Shown: positions 55,201 to 62,710 of the stretch, in pieces
How positions within the stretch are numbered: position 1 is the stretch's first letter
Layout of the letters: each line of letters starts with the position of its first letter
DNA from: Adhaeribacter swui
GTDB lineage: Bacteria; Bacteroidota; Bacteroidia; Cytophagales; Hymenobacteraceae
DNA: 64,000 nt
Direction of reading: 5' to 3'
Assembly: GCF_014217805.1 (NCBI RefSeq)
Contig: NZ_CP055156.1
Coordinates: 2,362,585-2,426,584, forward strand
Translations under genes and position numbers: made by a program
Notes under the pieces: generated by a model
Told to the model about the DNA's origin: nothing
Databases searched by the model: none
What the model saw: only the letters and a program-made list of their open reading frames with translations

Positions 55201-56440
55201 GGCACAAGGTGAAGTAAGGGTATCCGTACCGGAAAATAAGGCAGAAGACGTAGCTACCAACGGCAACGAAGCCAGCAACGAATTAAAGTTAATTTTCGAC
55301 AGCATTGCGCCTACAGGCTATGCGGTATCTTTTAACCAAGATAAGATTGACTTTGATAATCAAACCAAGATTTCGGTGAAGGTAACGGGCGCGGAAGCAG
55401 GTACCGATTATTTTTATGAAATCTCCAGCAGCGGCGGTGGTACTTCAGTAACCGGAACGGCTTCGGCAACTACCAGTAATTTTGAAATTTCAGACTTAGA
55501 TGTAACTATTCTGAAAGATGGCCAGATAACTTTCGCTTTCTACCAGCAAGATGCTGCCGGTAACAAAGGTGCGGTAGTAACGGACCAGGTAACAAAACTT
55601 ACCCGCAATATTGTTTCGGTAGCACAACCAGCTACTGTGCAGGTGCCTATTCGCACTACGTTCCTGCAAGTTACTTTGCCTACTACCGTAGAGGTAACCT
55701 ATACCGATAATACCAAACAGCAGATTGCCGTAACCTGGCAGCCGGGTAATTACAACGCTTACATTGCGGGGCAATACGAGATTACAGGTGCTCTTACTTT
55801 AGCACCGGGTACGAGCAACCAAAACAATCTGCAAGCCCGGATTATAATAGAAGTACAACCGAACAAAGTACCTACGGCCTTAGCTTTAAGCGCGACCACG
55901 TTTAACCCCAATATTACCGCTAACGAAGCTATTGGTAATTTCTCTACCGTAGATCCAGATGACCAGGAGTTTACTTATGCTTTGGTGAGTGGTGCCGGCG
56001 ATACCAATAATAACTTATTTGAAATCCGCCAGAACCAGTTGTATTTAAAATCAAACCAAGGCTTATCGGGGCAAACGCAGTTTACCATTCGGGTAAGAAC
56101 CACTGATACCTACAACAATTCTTTCGAGCAAAACTTTACTTTAACTAAAGCTGCTTATGCCAAAGCAGTGGATCAGCTTAAAATTGTAAATGCTTTCACG
56201 CCGAACGGCGACGGAGTAAACGATGAATGGACTGTGCCCGAACTGAAGTTTTACAACAAAGTGAACATTGAAGTATTCGACCGCTCCGGGGTAAGATTAT
56301 TTCAAACCACCAATCCCGAAAAAGGCTGGAATGGTCAAAACCTGAACGGCAAGGTGCTGCCGGGAGCTTACATGTACATCATTCAGGTGGAAGATATTAA
56401 GCTGACCAAGAAAGGCGTGATTACGGTTTTAAAGAAATAA
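52244..56440 (+). CDS. Giant multidomain surface protein with gliding-type (T9SS type B) C-terminal domain
   Basis: 1398 residues with a signal peptide ending EGWAQ. In order: a flavodoxin/glutamine-amidotransferase-like N-terminal domain (about 24-215, VDAVIIGQESGS, PVIGIAYGAQHYAAG); an Ig-like domain (about 225-305); a fibronectin type III domain (about 306-398); a putative-Ig domain that begins PSWLSL near 445 and resumes VLSGTPKHSDVGTHQ near 695. Inserted in it is a beta-propeller of NHL/SMP type (about 455-685, GVAGDANGNIYVT, IGFDNNGILYIA). Then come three Ig-like repeats (about 731-1022, FTFSEEVKDF type), further beta domains, a cadherin-like domain, and the gliding-motility-associated C-terminus (about 1306-1398, FTPNGDGVNDEW). 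It is secreted and anchored by the type IX system. PorP/SprF follows 28 bases later. Confidence 0.88.
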   Translation: MKKRLLFIVFCFLFAHWQEGWAQSLLYLTNNVSSPMALDYKSYLTASGYNVNILNINNLTADNLTNVDAVIIGQESGSAIQTKAQTIKNANKPVIGIAYGAQHYAAGVGGYYTKVGGSAGGDLISANKVKTSEIFNSPNQISGTSIQILNSTAYSDIYYMGYMTDNQRANIVSWLSVSGAYSALYREGKELYYWAYAQSPNVWTETGRKLFVNVIEYAKANNKDDHVITFNALPEKQMGNAPFDLTATVESKVALTYSSSDPAVASVSGKTVTIKAVGTTNITARAEATEVYKVTTATRELIVVKGKPAAPGNLTATAGNAKADLSWTANNAADNVTGYNVYRGTAANAVNTKLNTSLVTSTTFTDETVVNNTTYYYAVTAVNADGESTKSTTVSATPTAPPVPQFTSTPVTEAIENVPYSYSLSAADGTNTQLTFSTPTLPSWLSLTQGQNTATQFGGTVEQPGGVAGDANGNIYVTQNEGTQIYKIQSDGTTTKWFNRGAGEVYAMQIYQDYLYISYYNYSTGKITKVNLNDPAAGETVVLPNVAGPLSIAIKDNYLYAALFNGGKIIKINPKTNTFTDYLTIDNPFGIGFDNNGILYIAAYGSGKVFKYNGTNLTEVLNGLTYPSDIKIDKNDNLYVSSYGGGVRKYKPDLSSFVQVSTNTQVWGMSLTPSGSLVFGDYSGNKILKLETGAVLSGTPKHSDVGTHQVSLRVSNGTETADQNFTITVKDITAPTVTISSSQTDIVKEAFDVTFTFSEEVKDFALEDITATNATVSNLQTQDNTTFTATVTPTADGEVSLQVKASTLTDVNDNANTASNEFKLLYDATAPTVVISSDVPAVVNEAFTATFTFSEDVVGFAAEDVTLTNATISAFTKVNNKTYTAIITPTNNGAVSVVLPAAKVQDNVGNDNIASEEFTRQYDATRPQVTVATTAPNPSNAAFSVTFTFSEPVSGFSIADINLVHATASDLASVSATEYTALITPTAQGEVRVSVPENKAEDVATNGNEASNELKLIFDSIAPTGYAVSFNQDKIDFDNQTKISVKVTGAEAGTDYFYEISSSGGGTSVTGTASATTSNFEISDLDVTILKDGQITFAFYQQDAAGNKGAVVTDQVTKLTRNIVSVAQPATVQVPIRTTFLQVTLPTTVEVTYTDNTKQQIAVTWQPGNYNAYIAGQYEITGALTLAPGTSNQNNLQARIIIEVQPNKVPTALALSATTFNPNITANEAIGNFSTVDPDDQEFTYALVSGAGDTNNNLFEIRQNQLYLKSNQGLSGQTQFTIRVRTTDTYNNSFEQNFTLTKAAYAKAVDQLKIVNAFTPNGDGVNDEWTVPELKFYNKVNIEVFDRSGVRLFQTTNPEKGWNGQNLNGKVLPGAYMYIIQVEDIKLTKKGVITVLKK

Positions 56441-56468
56441 GTAAGGAACTTAGTAAGAATTTTAAAAA

Positions 56469-57443
56469 ATGAAAAAGTTTATTCTATTATCTATATTGGT
56501 GGTATCGGTTTGGAGCGTAAAAGCACAAAGCCGCAAGCACATGGCCAGCTTTTCTCAGTTTGGACAGTACTTTAACCCCTCTATGACCGGCATGGAAGGT
56601 TCGCAATTAAAAGCATTATACCGTGACCAGTGGACTGGCTTTCAGGATGCCCCCCGAACCTTATTTATCTCCGGCGAGTTTGATTTAGCCAACATAAAGC
56701 AAACCGGTACGCAGGCCAGTGAGGCATCGGTTTTAGGTGCCAAAAATGCATTTGGTTTATCTTTACTGCACGATACGTTTGGCCCTTATCGCGAAAATCA
56801 GTTGTTTTTAAGTTACAGTTCGCAGGTGCGTTTGTCTGAGAAGTTAAGCCTGCGGGCTGGCGCGGCGGTAACTTACAATAACATTTACCTGGATTACATG
56901 GACCTGACTATGGATCAATCGAATGATCCGGAGTTCCAGGATTTATTGAGCAGCGATAATAACAAAATCAATAAGGTAGATGTAAACGTGGGGGTAACCT
57001 TAACCGCCGAAAATTACTATGTGGGCTATGCTTTGCAGGATGCCGCCGAAGGAAAACTAACCGCTAAAGGCGATTACCTGAACCGGGCATTTCCGCGGCA
57101 ACACGTAATACAAGCGGGCTACCGCAAAGCCTTATCGGAGCAATTTGGCGTGGTTGTAAATGGCTTGTACCGTTACGATACGAAGTTAAAAGAAACTTTA
57201 GAAGGCCAGGTAAAAGGCGTATTTAATAATACATTTTGGGCTGGCGCTGGCTATCGTAAAGATTTAGCTTATACCTTAACTGCTGGGGTGCGTTTAAACC
57301 AGGTGAAGTTAGGCTATAATTACGAATCGGTAACCGGTGATGCGCGCCAGATGCGTAATGGCAGCAGCAACGAATTAGTACTCACCTATCAGTTTAATGC
57401 CGGTTCGGCCAAAGACCTCGGTAAAAAACTAGTGATCTGGTAA
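56469..57443 (+). CDS. PorP/SprF family T9SS outer-membrane protein
   Basis: 324 residues with a signal peptide ending VKAQ. The family opening is clear: SFSQFGQYFNPSMTGMEG, KALYRDQWTGFQDAPRT. It is a 12- to 14-strand outer-membrane barrel. SprF-type proteins pair with neighbouring type B cargo (SprB-like) and are needed for its surface attachment. The gene starts 28 bases after a type B giant protein, the expected order. Confidence 0.93.
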   Translation: MKKFILLSILVVSVWSVKAQSRKHMASFSQFGQYFNPSMTGMEGSQLKALYRDQWTGFQDAPRTLFISGEFDLANIKQTGTQASEASVLGAKNAFGLSLLHDTFGPYRENQLFLSYSSQVRLSEKLSLRAGAAVTYNNIYLDYMDLTMDQSNDPEFQDLLSSDNNKINKVDVNVGVTLTAENYYVGYALQDAAEGKLTAKGDYLNRAFPRQHVIQAGYRKALSEQFGVVVNGLYRYDTKLKETLEGQVKGVFNNTFWAGAGYRKDLAYTLTAGVRLNQVKLGYNYESVTGDARQMRNGSSNELVLTYQFNAGSAKDLGKKLVIW

Positions 57444-57466
57444 GTATTTGTTTATTTATCTCCTTT

Positions 57467-57497
57467 AAAGGGCTTGCAAGTAATTGTAAGCCCTTTT
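57467..57497 (+). terminator. Terminator of the T9SS cargo/PorP operon
   Basis: AAAGGGCTTGCA pairs with TGTAAGCCCTTT, followed by T6. Confidence 0.8.
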
Positions 57498-57895
57498 TTA
57501 ATTATTTTGCTGTGGTAAATACTTCGGTTAGGATTATTAAATTTAAACGAATAGCTGGTTACGAGAATATGGGTGAAGTTGATTTAACTACAAACTACAA
57601 AAATTAAAATTTTTAAAAATTAAGCTTGCCTCATCAACTTGCGTGCTATTTAAATTTAAAAATATCTTTTACGATTACTTTAGTCTGTATTAGCCTGACT
57701 ATAAAATTAATTGGGTAACCGGTCGGTCTTAGAAGCAGATGTAATAATTAAGTAACCGGCCGGAATTAATTTTATATACTTAGAGCCTGTATTGCAGTAA
57801 TAAATGCGTTATTGTTAATGTATTACAATTATAAAAGTCTAGCATCTAATATCTTGATACTTGTGTCTCTTTACTTATAATAAAAGTTTACTTAC
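57498..57895. other. Intergenic region, no gene seen
   Basis: About 400 AT-rich bases. A 12-base direct repeat GTAACCGG(T/C)CGG appears at about 57715 and 57758, with no further pattern. Confidence 0.45.
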
Positions 57896-58579
57896 TTGGA
57901 ACACCTACTCGATAATCCCATTTGGAGTGCCTTGCAAACCGGCAATAAAGCCATTGCTTACGGTAATAACGAGGTGAAATGGATTGATAGAACTATTGGG
58001 TTCTTTGCGGGAATGGAAGCGTATTCCGAGGCCAACTTTCACTACCTAAACCAGCAAAGCATAGCCCAAGACGCTTATATTTTATTTACTCCCCAGCCCA
58101 TTACCATACCAGCCGGTTGGCAAACGCTACAAGCAAGAGAACTGCTGCAAATGGTTTATGCCGGGGAAGTACCTGCTAGAGAGCCCGAAAACAGGTTAGT
58201 AGCGTTAGCGGAGCAGCACGTGCCCGCCATGCTCGATTTAACCAAAAGAACCAATCCCGGCCCTTTTCTGGCGCGCACCATTACACTGGGCAATTACATG
58301 GGCGTATTTGATGGAAATCGCTTAATCGCTATGGCGGGGCAGCGCCTGAAGCCAGGCAATTATACCGAAATAAGTGCGGTTTGCACCGATCCGGCATATA
58401 CCGGAAAAGGCTGGGCCAAAAAGCTGGTTTTAAACCAGGTACAACACATTTTAGCCGAAGCACGCCTACCCATGTTGCACTTAATGCGCGAAAATACCAC
58501 TGCTTATAAAGTGTACGAAAAACTAGGATTTATAACCCGACGTGAGATGATGGTATATTTTATTAAAAGCAGTAAGTAA
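57896..58579 (+). CDS. GNAT family N-acetyltransferase, FR47-like
   Basis: About 227 residues. The C-terminal part is a GNAT fold: GVFDGNRLIAMAGQRL, YTEISAVCTDPAYTGKGWAKKLV (acetyl-CoA loop GKGWA, quoted in two parts) and LHLMRENTTAYKVYEKLGF. This matches the FR47-like subgroup. The substrate is unknown. The apparent start is TTG at 57896; the next in-frame ATG would cut into the domain, so TTG is likely used. It appears to be monocistronic. Confidence 0.85.
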   Translation: MEHLLDNPIWSALQTGNKAIAYGNNEVKWIDRTIGFFAGMEAYSEANFHYLNQQSIAQDAYILFTPQPITIPAGWQTLQARELLQMVYAGEVPAREPENRLVALAEQHVPAMLDLTKRTNPGPFLARTITLGNYMGVFDGNRLIAMAGQRLKPGNYTEISAVCTDPAYTGKGWAKKLVLNQVQHILAEARLPMLHLMRENTTAYKVYEKLGFITRREMMVYFIKSSK

Positions 58580-58719
58580 GTTAAAATAAAAGCGGCGGTG
58601 CCAAATTGTATTTTGTAAAGTGACTTTTTAAAATTTAAAAAACAAGCAGAGAATAACTGGCTTTCTTTTTGCTGTTAGCTAAATTGTATTTTTAAAATAG
58701 TTATTACCAGTACACCTTC

Positions 58720-58824
58720 ATGAATCCTTTAGTTATATTAGCTTATTCAACCGCGGGTTTAGTTGTTTCTTTAACCTGGTTAGTAATCGTGTTAAGAAAA
58801 AAATCCTGGTCTGATAAGAATTAG
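58720..58824 (+). CDS. 34-residue single-pass membrane microprotein
   Basis: ATG to TAG, 34 residues: MNPLVILAYSTAGLVVSLTW opens a single hydrophobic helix, then VLRKKSWSDKN as a basic cytoplasmic tail. The positive-inside pattern is good. An AT palindrome precedes it. It has no recognised family, and evidence is limited to its composition. Confidence 0.45.
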   Translation: MNPLVILAYSTAGLVVSLTWLVIVLRKKSWSDKN

Positions 58825-59094
58825 AAAATAATAAGCGAGAGCGCAAGCCCAGCTAATTTTTTAAATTTCTACATTTTGGAGGAATCAGAAGTTTTTTTCT
58901 AAAACCAGCGGTTAATTTTATTATTCTCAATCTTTATAATTCTTTAAATTTTTTAAAAATTATCCTCGATTTTTCACTTTAACAAGATTGCCACTAGCTT
59001 TATCCGGAACTAGCCGTAGTTTCTTCTGAAAGACGATAAACCTTGAACAAATTGTATGATTCTAGTTGTAGTAAGAATATAAATTTAAAAAACT

Positions 59095-59271
59095 ATGGAG
59101 CTAGAAATTTACACCGTTACGAAAGAAGAAGAATATGATGCAATGGCCGAAAGGCTGAATCTGTTAGCCGAAGCCTTGGCCAATGTACATCCCGGTCAGA
59201 GTTTGCCGAAGTCCAGAGAGCGGAACCGGGCTGCCCGCGAACTGATTCAATTTTTTAGACGAATGCTATAA
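59095..59271 (+). CDS. 58-residue uncharacterised protein, paralogue 1
   Basis: 58 residues, acidic N-terminal half (MELEIYTVTKEEEYDAMAER) and a basic C-terminal half ending ELIQFFRRML. It is too short for most gene callers. It aligns over its full length with the next gene (MELxxY, EE.., L...L, EL/AL.FFR..L), which argues that both are real. No function is recognised; the size and composition fit an antitoxin-like or regulatory small protein, but nothing proves it. Confidence 0.6.
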   Translation: MELEIYTVTKEEEYDAMAERLNLLAEALANVHPGQSLPKSRERNRAARELIQFFRRML

Positions 59272-59293
59272 GCAAACCAGATAATTTTGTTTT

Positions 59294-59338
59294 AACCAGA
59301 CAAGCATAGGATTAAGCCAATGCTTGTCTGGTTTTTTA
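59294..59338 (+). terminator. Terminator between the two 58-residue paralogues
   Basis: AACCAGACAAGCAT at 59294-59307 pairs with ATGCTTGTCTGGTT at 59320-59333, followed by T. The two small genes are therefore separate transcripts or partly coupled. Confidence 0.8.
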
Positions 59339-59408
59339 TTTAATTGCATGCCGTTTTTGAACGAATAGCCCGATTTTGGTTTTAAAGGTTCTGTATAAAA
59401 AGAAAAAT

Positions 59409-59585
59409 ATGGAACTAAACCTTTACTCTATTGCTAACAAAGAAGAACGGGAACTTGTAGACCAATGGTTTGATATTTTAACAAATGAGTTGTCAAGCCT
59501 TCCGCCAAAAGAAAACGCCGAAGAGTCGGAAGATGTAAATAAATTGAACTGGGAAGCCTTGTTATTTTTCAGACATTTATTATAA
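59409..59585 (+). CDS. 58-residue uncharacterised protein, paralogue 2
   Basis: 58 residues: MELNLYSIANKEERELVDQW at the front and WEALLFFRHLL at the end. It is the same length as the gene at 59095 and shares its pattern. Start at 59409, as the in-frame extension to 59376 (VLKVLYKKKN) is outside the shared region. Function unknown. Confidence 0.6.
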   Translation: MELNLYSIANKEERELVDQWFDILTNELSSLPPKENAEESEDVNKLNWEALLFFRHLL

Positions 59586-59831
59586 AGAAGCACTTTCCCG
59601 GGGGATATTTTTTAAATCTAAAATTTAGCACCGGTATTTTTTTTAAAAAATTATACTGGCCAAGGTTCTTTAGTTCATACCTGGTCCGTGAGTTGGAGCA
59701 GTTTTTTGTATTATAGTAGAAATCAAAATTTTTAAAATTTTGCTGGCTTTCCTGTTTACTGCCAAACCTGGCAGTAAACAACTGGATAGTATTTGCTTAT
59801 TTAAAACCAATTAGGTAAGCAGATATTAAAC

Positions 59832-60413
59832 TTACTGCACGGATTTATAGATGTAGCAGCCAATTTTTGAGGGATGATCCTGCACCAGGTGATGGAAAGG
59901 CTCTTTTCTTAAAAGGCTAACTATCAAAAAATCGCCGCCCGCTGCCAAAGTAAAAAATAAACCAAAGAGCAAAAGGCCCAAATTCCCTGTAATTAAAGCC
60001 AGCACAGAAGGTAGAATGCCTAATAAAATAGCGGGCATTAAGGCGCCAATAATGTAATGTTTAACCCGTAAGGGCTCTTTGCAGTGGCAGTAAGGAGTAA
60101 ACGACTTCCAAAGTACCCCGTAGCGCATAGACTTATAACCCTGCTTGGCAAAACTAGCCCAGGTTAAACCATGAATAAGTTCGTGCACCAGAATGCCTAT
60201 AAAGATGATTCCGATTAAAAAGGCAAAACCCACCAAACCAGTACCCGGAATTACATTTTTATAATTTTCTTTGGTTAGTTGCGAGCCCCAAAGCAAATAA
60301 TAAGGCAACCCAAACAAGGCTATAAAAGGAATAAAATACAAAACAGCTTGAAGTTGGGCTTTGCCCGCATTTACGGTTAGTTCTTGTTGCTGATACGCTT
60401 GGGTGTTGGTCAT
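59832..60413 (-). CDS. DUF3267 membrane protein with HEXXH motif
   Basis: About 193 residues with four or five hydrophobic helices. A zincin-type HELIHG motif sits inside a helix near residue 75 and a matching late helix holds ISL-type residues. The family DUF3267 is considered a putative membrane zinc peptidase. The start is MTNTQAYQQQ at 60413; the ORF reaches an ATG at 60434. No partner gene is evident. Confidence 0.8.
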   Translation of the reverse strand: MTNTQAYQQQELTVNAGKAQLQAVLYFIPFIALFGLPYYLLWGSQLTKENYKNVIPGTGLVGFAFLIGIIFIGILVHELIHGLTWASFAKQGYKSMRYGVLWKSFTPYCHCKEPLRVKHYIIGALMPAILLGILPSVLALITGNLGLLLFGLFFTLAAGGDFLIVSLLRKEPFHHLVQDHPSKIGCYIYKSVQ

Positions 60414-60750
60414 AGAAGAAGCTGGTTGGTACAAGGGCTTTTGTTCTTAAAGCCAATATAACAAAGACTTACCAAGTAAGGTAATTCCCTAAATAAATTT
60501 TCTCAACACCTCTGTAATCTCTCTTTCTTTCTTAGATATGCCGCAGTAGTTAATTTAAAATGAGTGTTATCAGGAATTATTAATTTAGCAAAAGATTTAA
60601 CTTCTTTGCCCCGGTTCATACTTTAACTTAACCCCAGCATAAAATGGCTAAGCCGCGTTGGTGATTTTTGCAATAAGCGGTTCTTTTTTAACAAATGTAA
60701 AAAAATAAAAAATAGACTGCTGATCTTTGCGCCACACAAACCGCCCATGA

Positions 60751-61011
60751 GGCGCTTGCCAAGCTATGGAAGATGCCGTTATTCTGGGTTTGGAACTAAG
60801 CCGCACCACCCACATCGAAAAAGCGTTTCGGGTCTTTGAAGATCGCCGGTTAAAGCGTACCCAAGCCATTATCCAAAAATCCAGAAATATCGGGCGGGTA
60901 GCGCAAATCAGTAATCCCATTCTGGCCGGCATCCGAAACAGCTTATTGCGCCTGGCCCCAGCAAGAGCCCAAAAAAAGCAATTTGCTATGCTTTATGACG
61001 TAGATTTTTAA
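60751..61011 (+). pseudogene. C-terminal remnant of an FAD-dependent monooxygenase
   Basis: The frame from 60751 reads GACQAMEDAVILGLELSR. This is the flavin-binding GQGACQAMEDA block of phenol-hydroxylase-type FAD monooxygenases, followed by their usual tail (YE/FEDRRLKRTQAI, RVAQISNP, LRLAPARAQ). A stop (TGA, 60748-60750) directly precedes it. Traces of the expected GDAAH-type segment appear in another frame just upstream (APHKPPM). No N-terminal FAD domain is present in the remaining gap. The gene is therefore a decayed 3' end, perhaps left after deletion. Confidence 0.75.
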
Positions 61012-61039
61012 AAATGAGCAACATAAAAGGGGCTATTAG

Positions 61040-61111
61040 TGGTCCCAGCGGGAATCGAACCCACATCAAAAGTTTAGGAAACTTCTATTCTATCCGTTGA
61101 ACTATGAGACC
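61040..61111 (-). tRNA. tRNA-Arg (anticodon CCT)
   Basis: 72 bases. Minus strand: acceptor GGTCTCA with TGGGACC (one G-T pair), discriminator A, anticodon loop TTCCTAA giving CCT, T arm GTGGG-TTCGATT-CCCGC. Confidence 0.93.
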
Positions 61112-61128
61112 AAATAAGGCTGGCGTCA

Positions 61129-61159
61129 CAAATTTAGCGTAAATCTACCTTTATACCAA
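61129..61159 (-). promoter_or_regulatory. Promoter of tRNA-Arg
   Basis: Minus strand: TTG (61159-61157), 20-base spacer, TAAATTTG (61136-61129), a full match to TAnnTTTG, about 18 bases before the tRNA. Confidence 0.7.
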
Positions 61160-61375
61160 CTGTAAATAAACCCATAAAGTAGCGCTCTAAAGAAACCCTT
61201 ACTACCCTGCCTCCGTGTAATAGACGAAAGTAACAAGAAAGCAGACGCAATTAAAAAAGGAGGCCATTCTGGCTTTTAATAATAAAATGCTTTTCTTTAA
61301 CTTACTTGCCTGCCTGCTTACGGCAAATCCGGCAATTAAATCAAGTTATACGAAGCTGATAGAATACGATACGAA

Positions 61376-62533
61376 ATGGGGTTGTTAGATAGAAGAAGCA
61401 CTACCGCACCTGTGCCGGAGGCTTATACGGACGATGACACCCAGCCGGCTTTAATCTTTATTCCGGATATTAGCGGCTTTACCAAGTTTGTGAACGAAAC
61501 GGGTATTCAGCAGAGCCGCACCTTAATTGCCGATTTACTAGAAATAATTATCGAGGCCAACATCCTGGACATGCAGCTCAGCGAAATTCAGGGCGATGCC
61601 GTTTTGTTTTACCGCCTGGGTCCGCCGCCCAGCATGCCGGAAGTAATTAACCAGTGCAAACAAATATTTCTGGATTTTCAAAATTACTTGCACATTGTAG
61701 AGCGCGACCGGGGTTCTACCTTGGGGGCATCGTTATCGAGCAGTAATCTTACTTTAAAAGTAGTGGTGCATTACGGGCAGCTCAGCGTTACCTTAATCCG
61801 CGACCACGTAAAATTGATGGGGAAAGACGTGATTATTGCGCACCGCTTATTAAAAAATAATATTCTGAGCGACGAATACGTACTGCTTTCCGAAGGTTTT
61901 TTAAAAACGCAAACCGAAGAAGCTATCCGGCAAAGTTTTAGTAGCTGGACCCAATTACGCAGCGGATCCACGATGTACGAACATCTCGGCGAAATCCGGT
62001 ATCAATACGCGTTTCTTACACCTTTGCGCTTACTGGTTACCAACCACCGCAGCCTGAACGACCGCAAAAAATACCCCAATATCTATTCGTATGGAGTTAC
62101 CATAAAAGCATCAGCCCGCTTTGTAGTTCGCATTATCAGTAATTTCCGGTTAAAGCCCAACTGGGTAGAAGGCATGACTAGCGTACAATACGATACCACT
62201 AAGGCCAACCGCATGGCCATGGCTTATAAATGCAATTTAAACCGCGGACAGATTGATATTCAAACGGTGCAGACTTTTATTGGCGAAGAACATATTGAGT
62301 ACGTCGAAAAGATTTACAATTTCCGGGTGTTTCCGAATGCGCTTTTGTTTTATTACTTAACGGTAGTAGATGCGCAGCATACCTATCTTTCAATCAAATT
62401 CCATTACAGCCGGGTGCTGAAAAAACGCTTTTTTTATTTTTACATGCGCCGCCGCATGAAGCTCTTCCTGGGCAAATCGCTTCTGAACCTCAAAAGCCTC
62501 TGCGAAAAAATGTACGAAGAAAACCCGCATTAA
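61376..62533 (+). CDS. DUF2652 protein: class III cyclase-like domain plus SRPBCC-like domain
   Basis: 385 residues. The N-terminal part (about 25-200) follows the fold of class III nucleotidyl cyclases: ALIFIPDISGFTKFV (first metal Asp) and LSEIQGDAVLFYRLG (second metal Asp). Other catalytic residues are not obvious, so activity is uncertain. The C-terminal part (about 240-340, NFRLKPNWVEGMTSV, IEYVEKIYNFRVFP) is consistent with an SRPBCC ligand-binding fold. This is the DUF2652 family of Bacteroidota. It is monocistronic with a weak AT palindrome downstream. Confidence 0.82.
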   Translation: MGLLDRRSTTAPVPEAYTDDDTQPALIFIPDISGFTKFVNETGIQQSRTLIADLLEIIIEANILDMQLSEIQGDAVLFYRLGPPPSMPEVINQCKQIFLDFQNYLHIVERDRGSTLGASLSSSNLTLKVVVHYGQLSVTLIRDHVKLMGKDVIIAHRLLKNNILSDEYVLLSEGFLKTQTEEAIRQSFSSWTQLRSGSTMYEHLGEIRYQYAFLTPLRLLVTNHRSLNDRKKYPNIYSYGVTIKASARFVVRIISNFRLKPNWVEGMTSVQYDTTKANRMAMAYKCNLNRGQIDIQTVQTFIGEEHIEYVEKIYNFRVFPNALLFYYLTVVDAQHTYLSIKFHYSRVLKKRFFYFYMRRRMKLFLGKSLLNLKSLCEKMYEENPH

Positions 62534-62710
62534 CCGATTATAGCCAATCACCGGAAGCAGCAATTTTTAAAAATTTTCATTTCTGTCGTATCTGAACTAC
62601 CTTTTTTATTTCCTTAAAATATCTTCTTTTAACAAAGATCGGTACCTAGCTTTTTTTAATTTTAATAATCCCGTTAACTTCCGGTTATAATTTAAAAGCA
62701 GCATACGGGC

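Noticed and set aside
60648-60932. Minus-strand 94-codon ORF
   Set aside because: It mirrors the monooxygenase remnant on the plus strand, whose motif content is clear.
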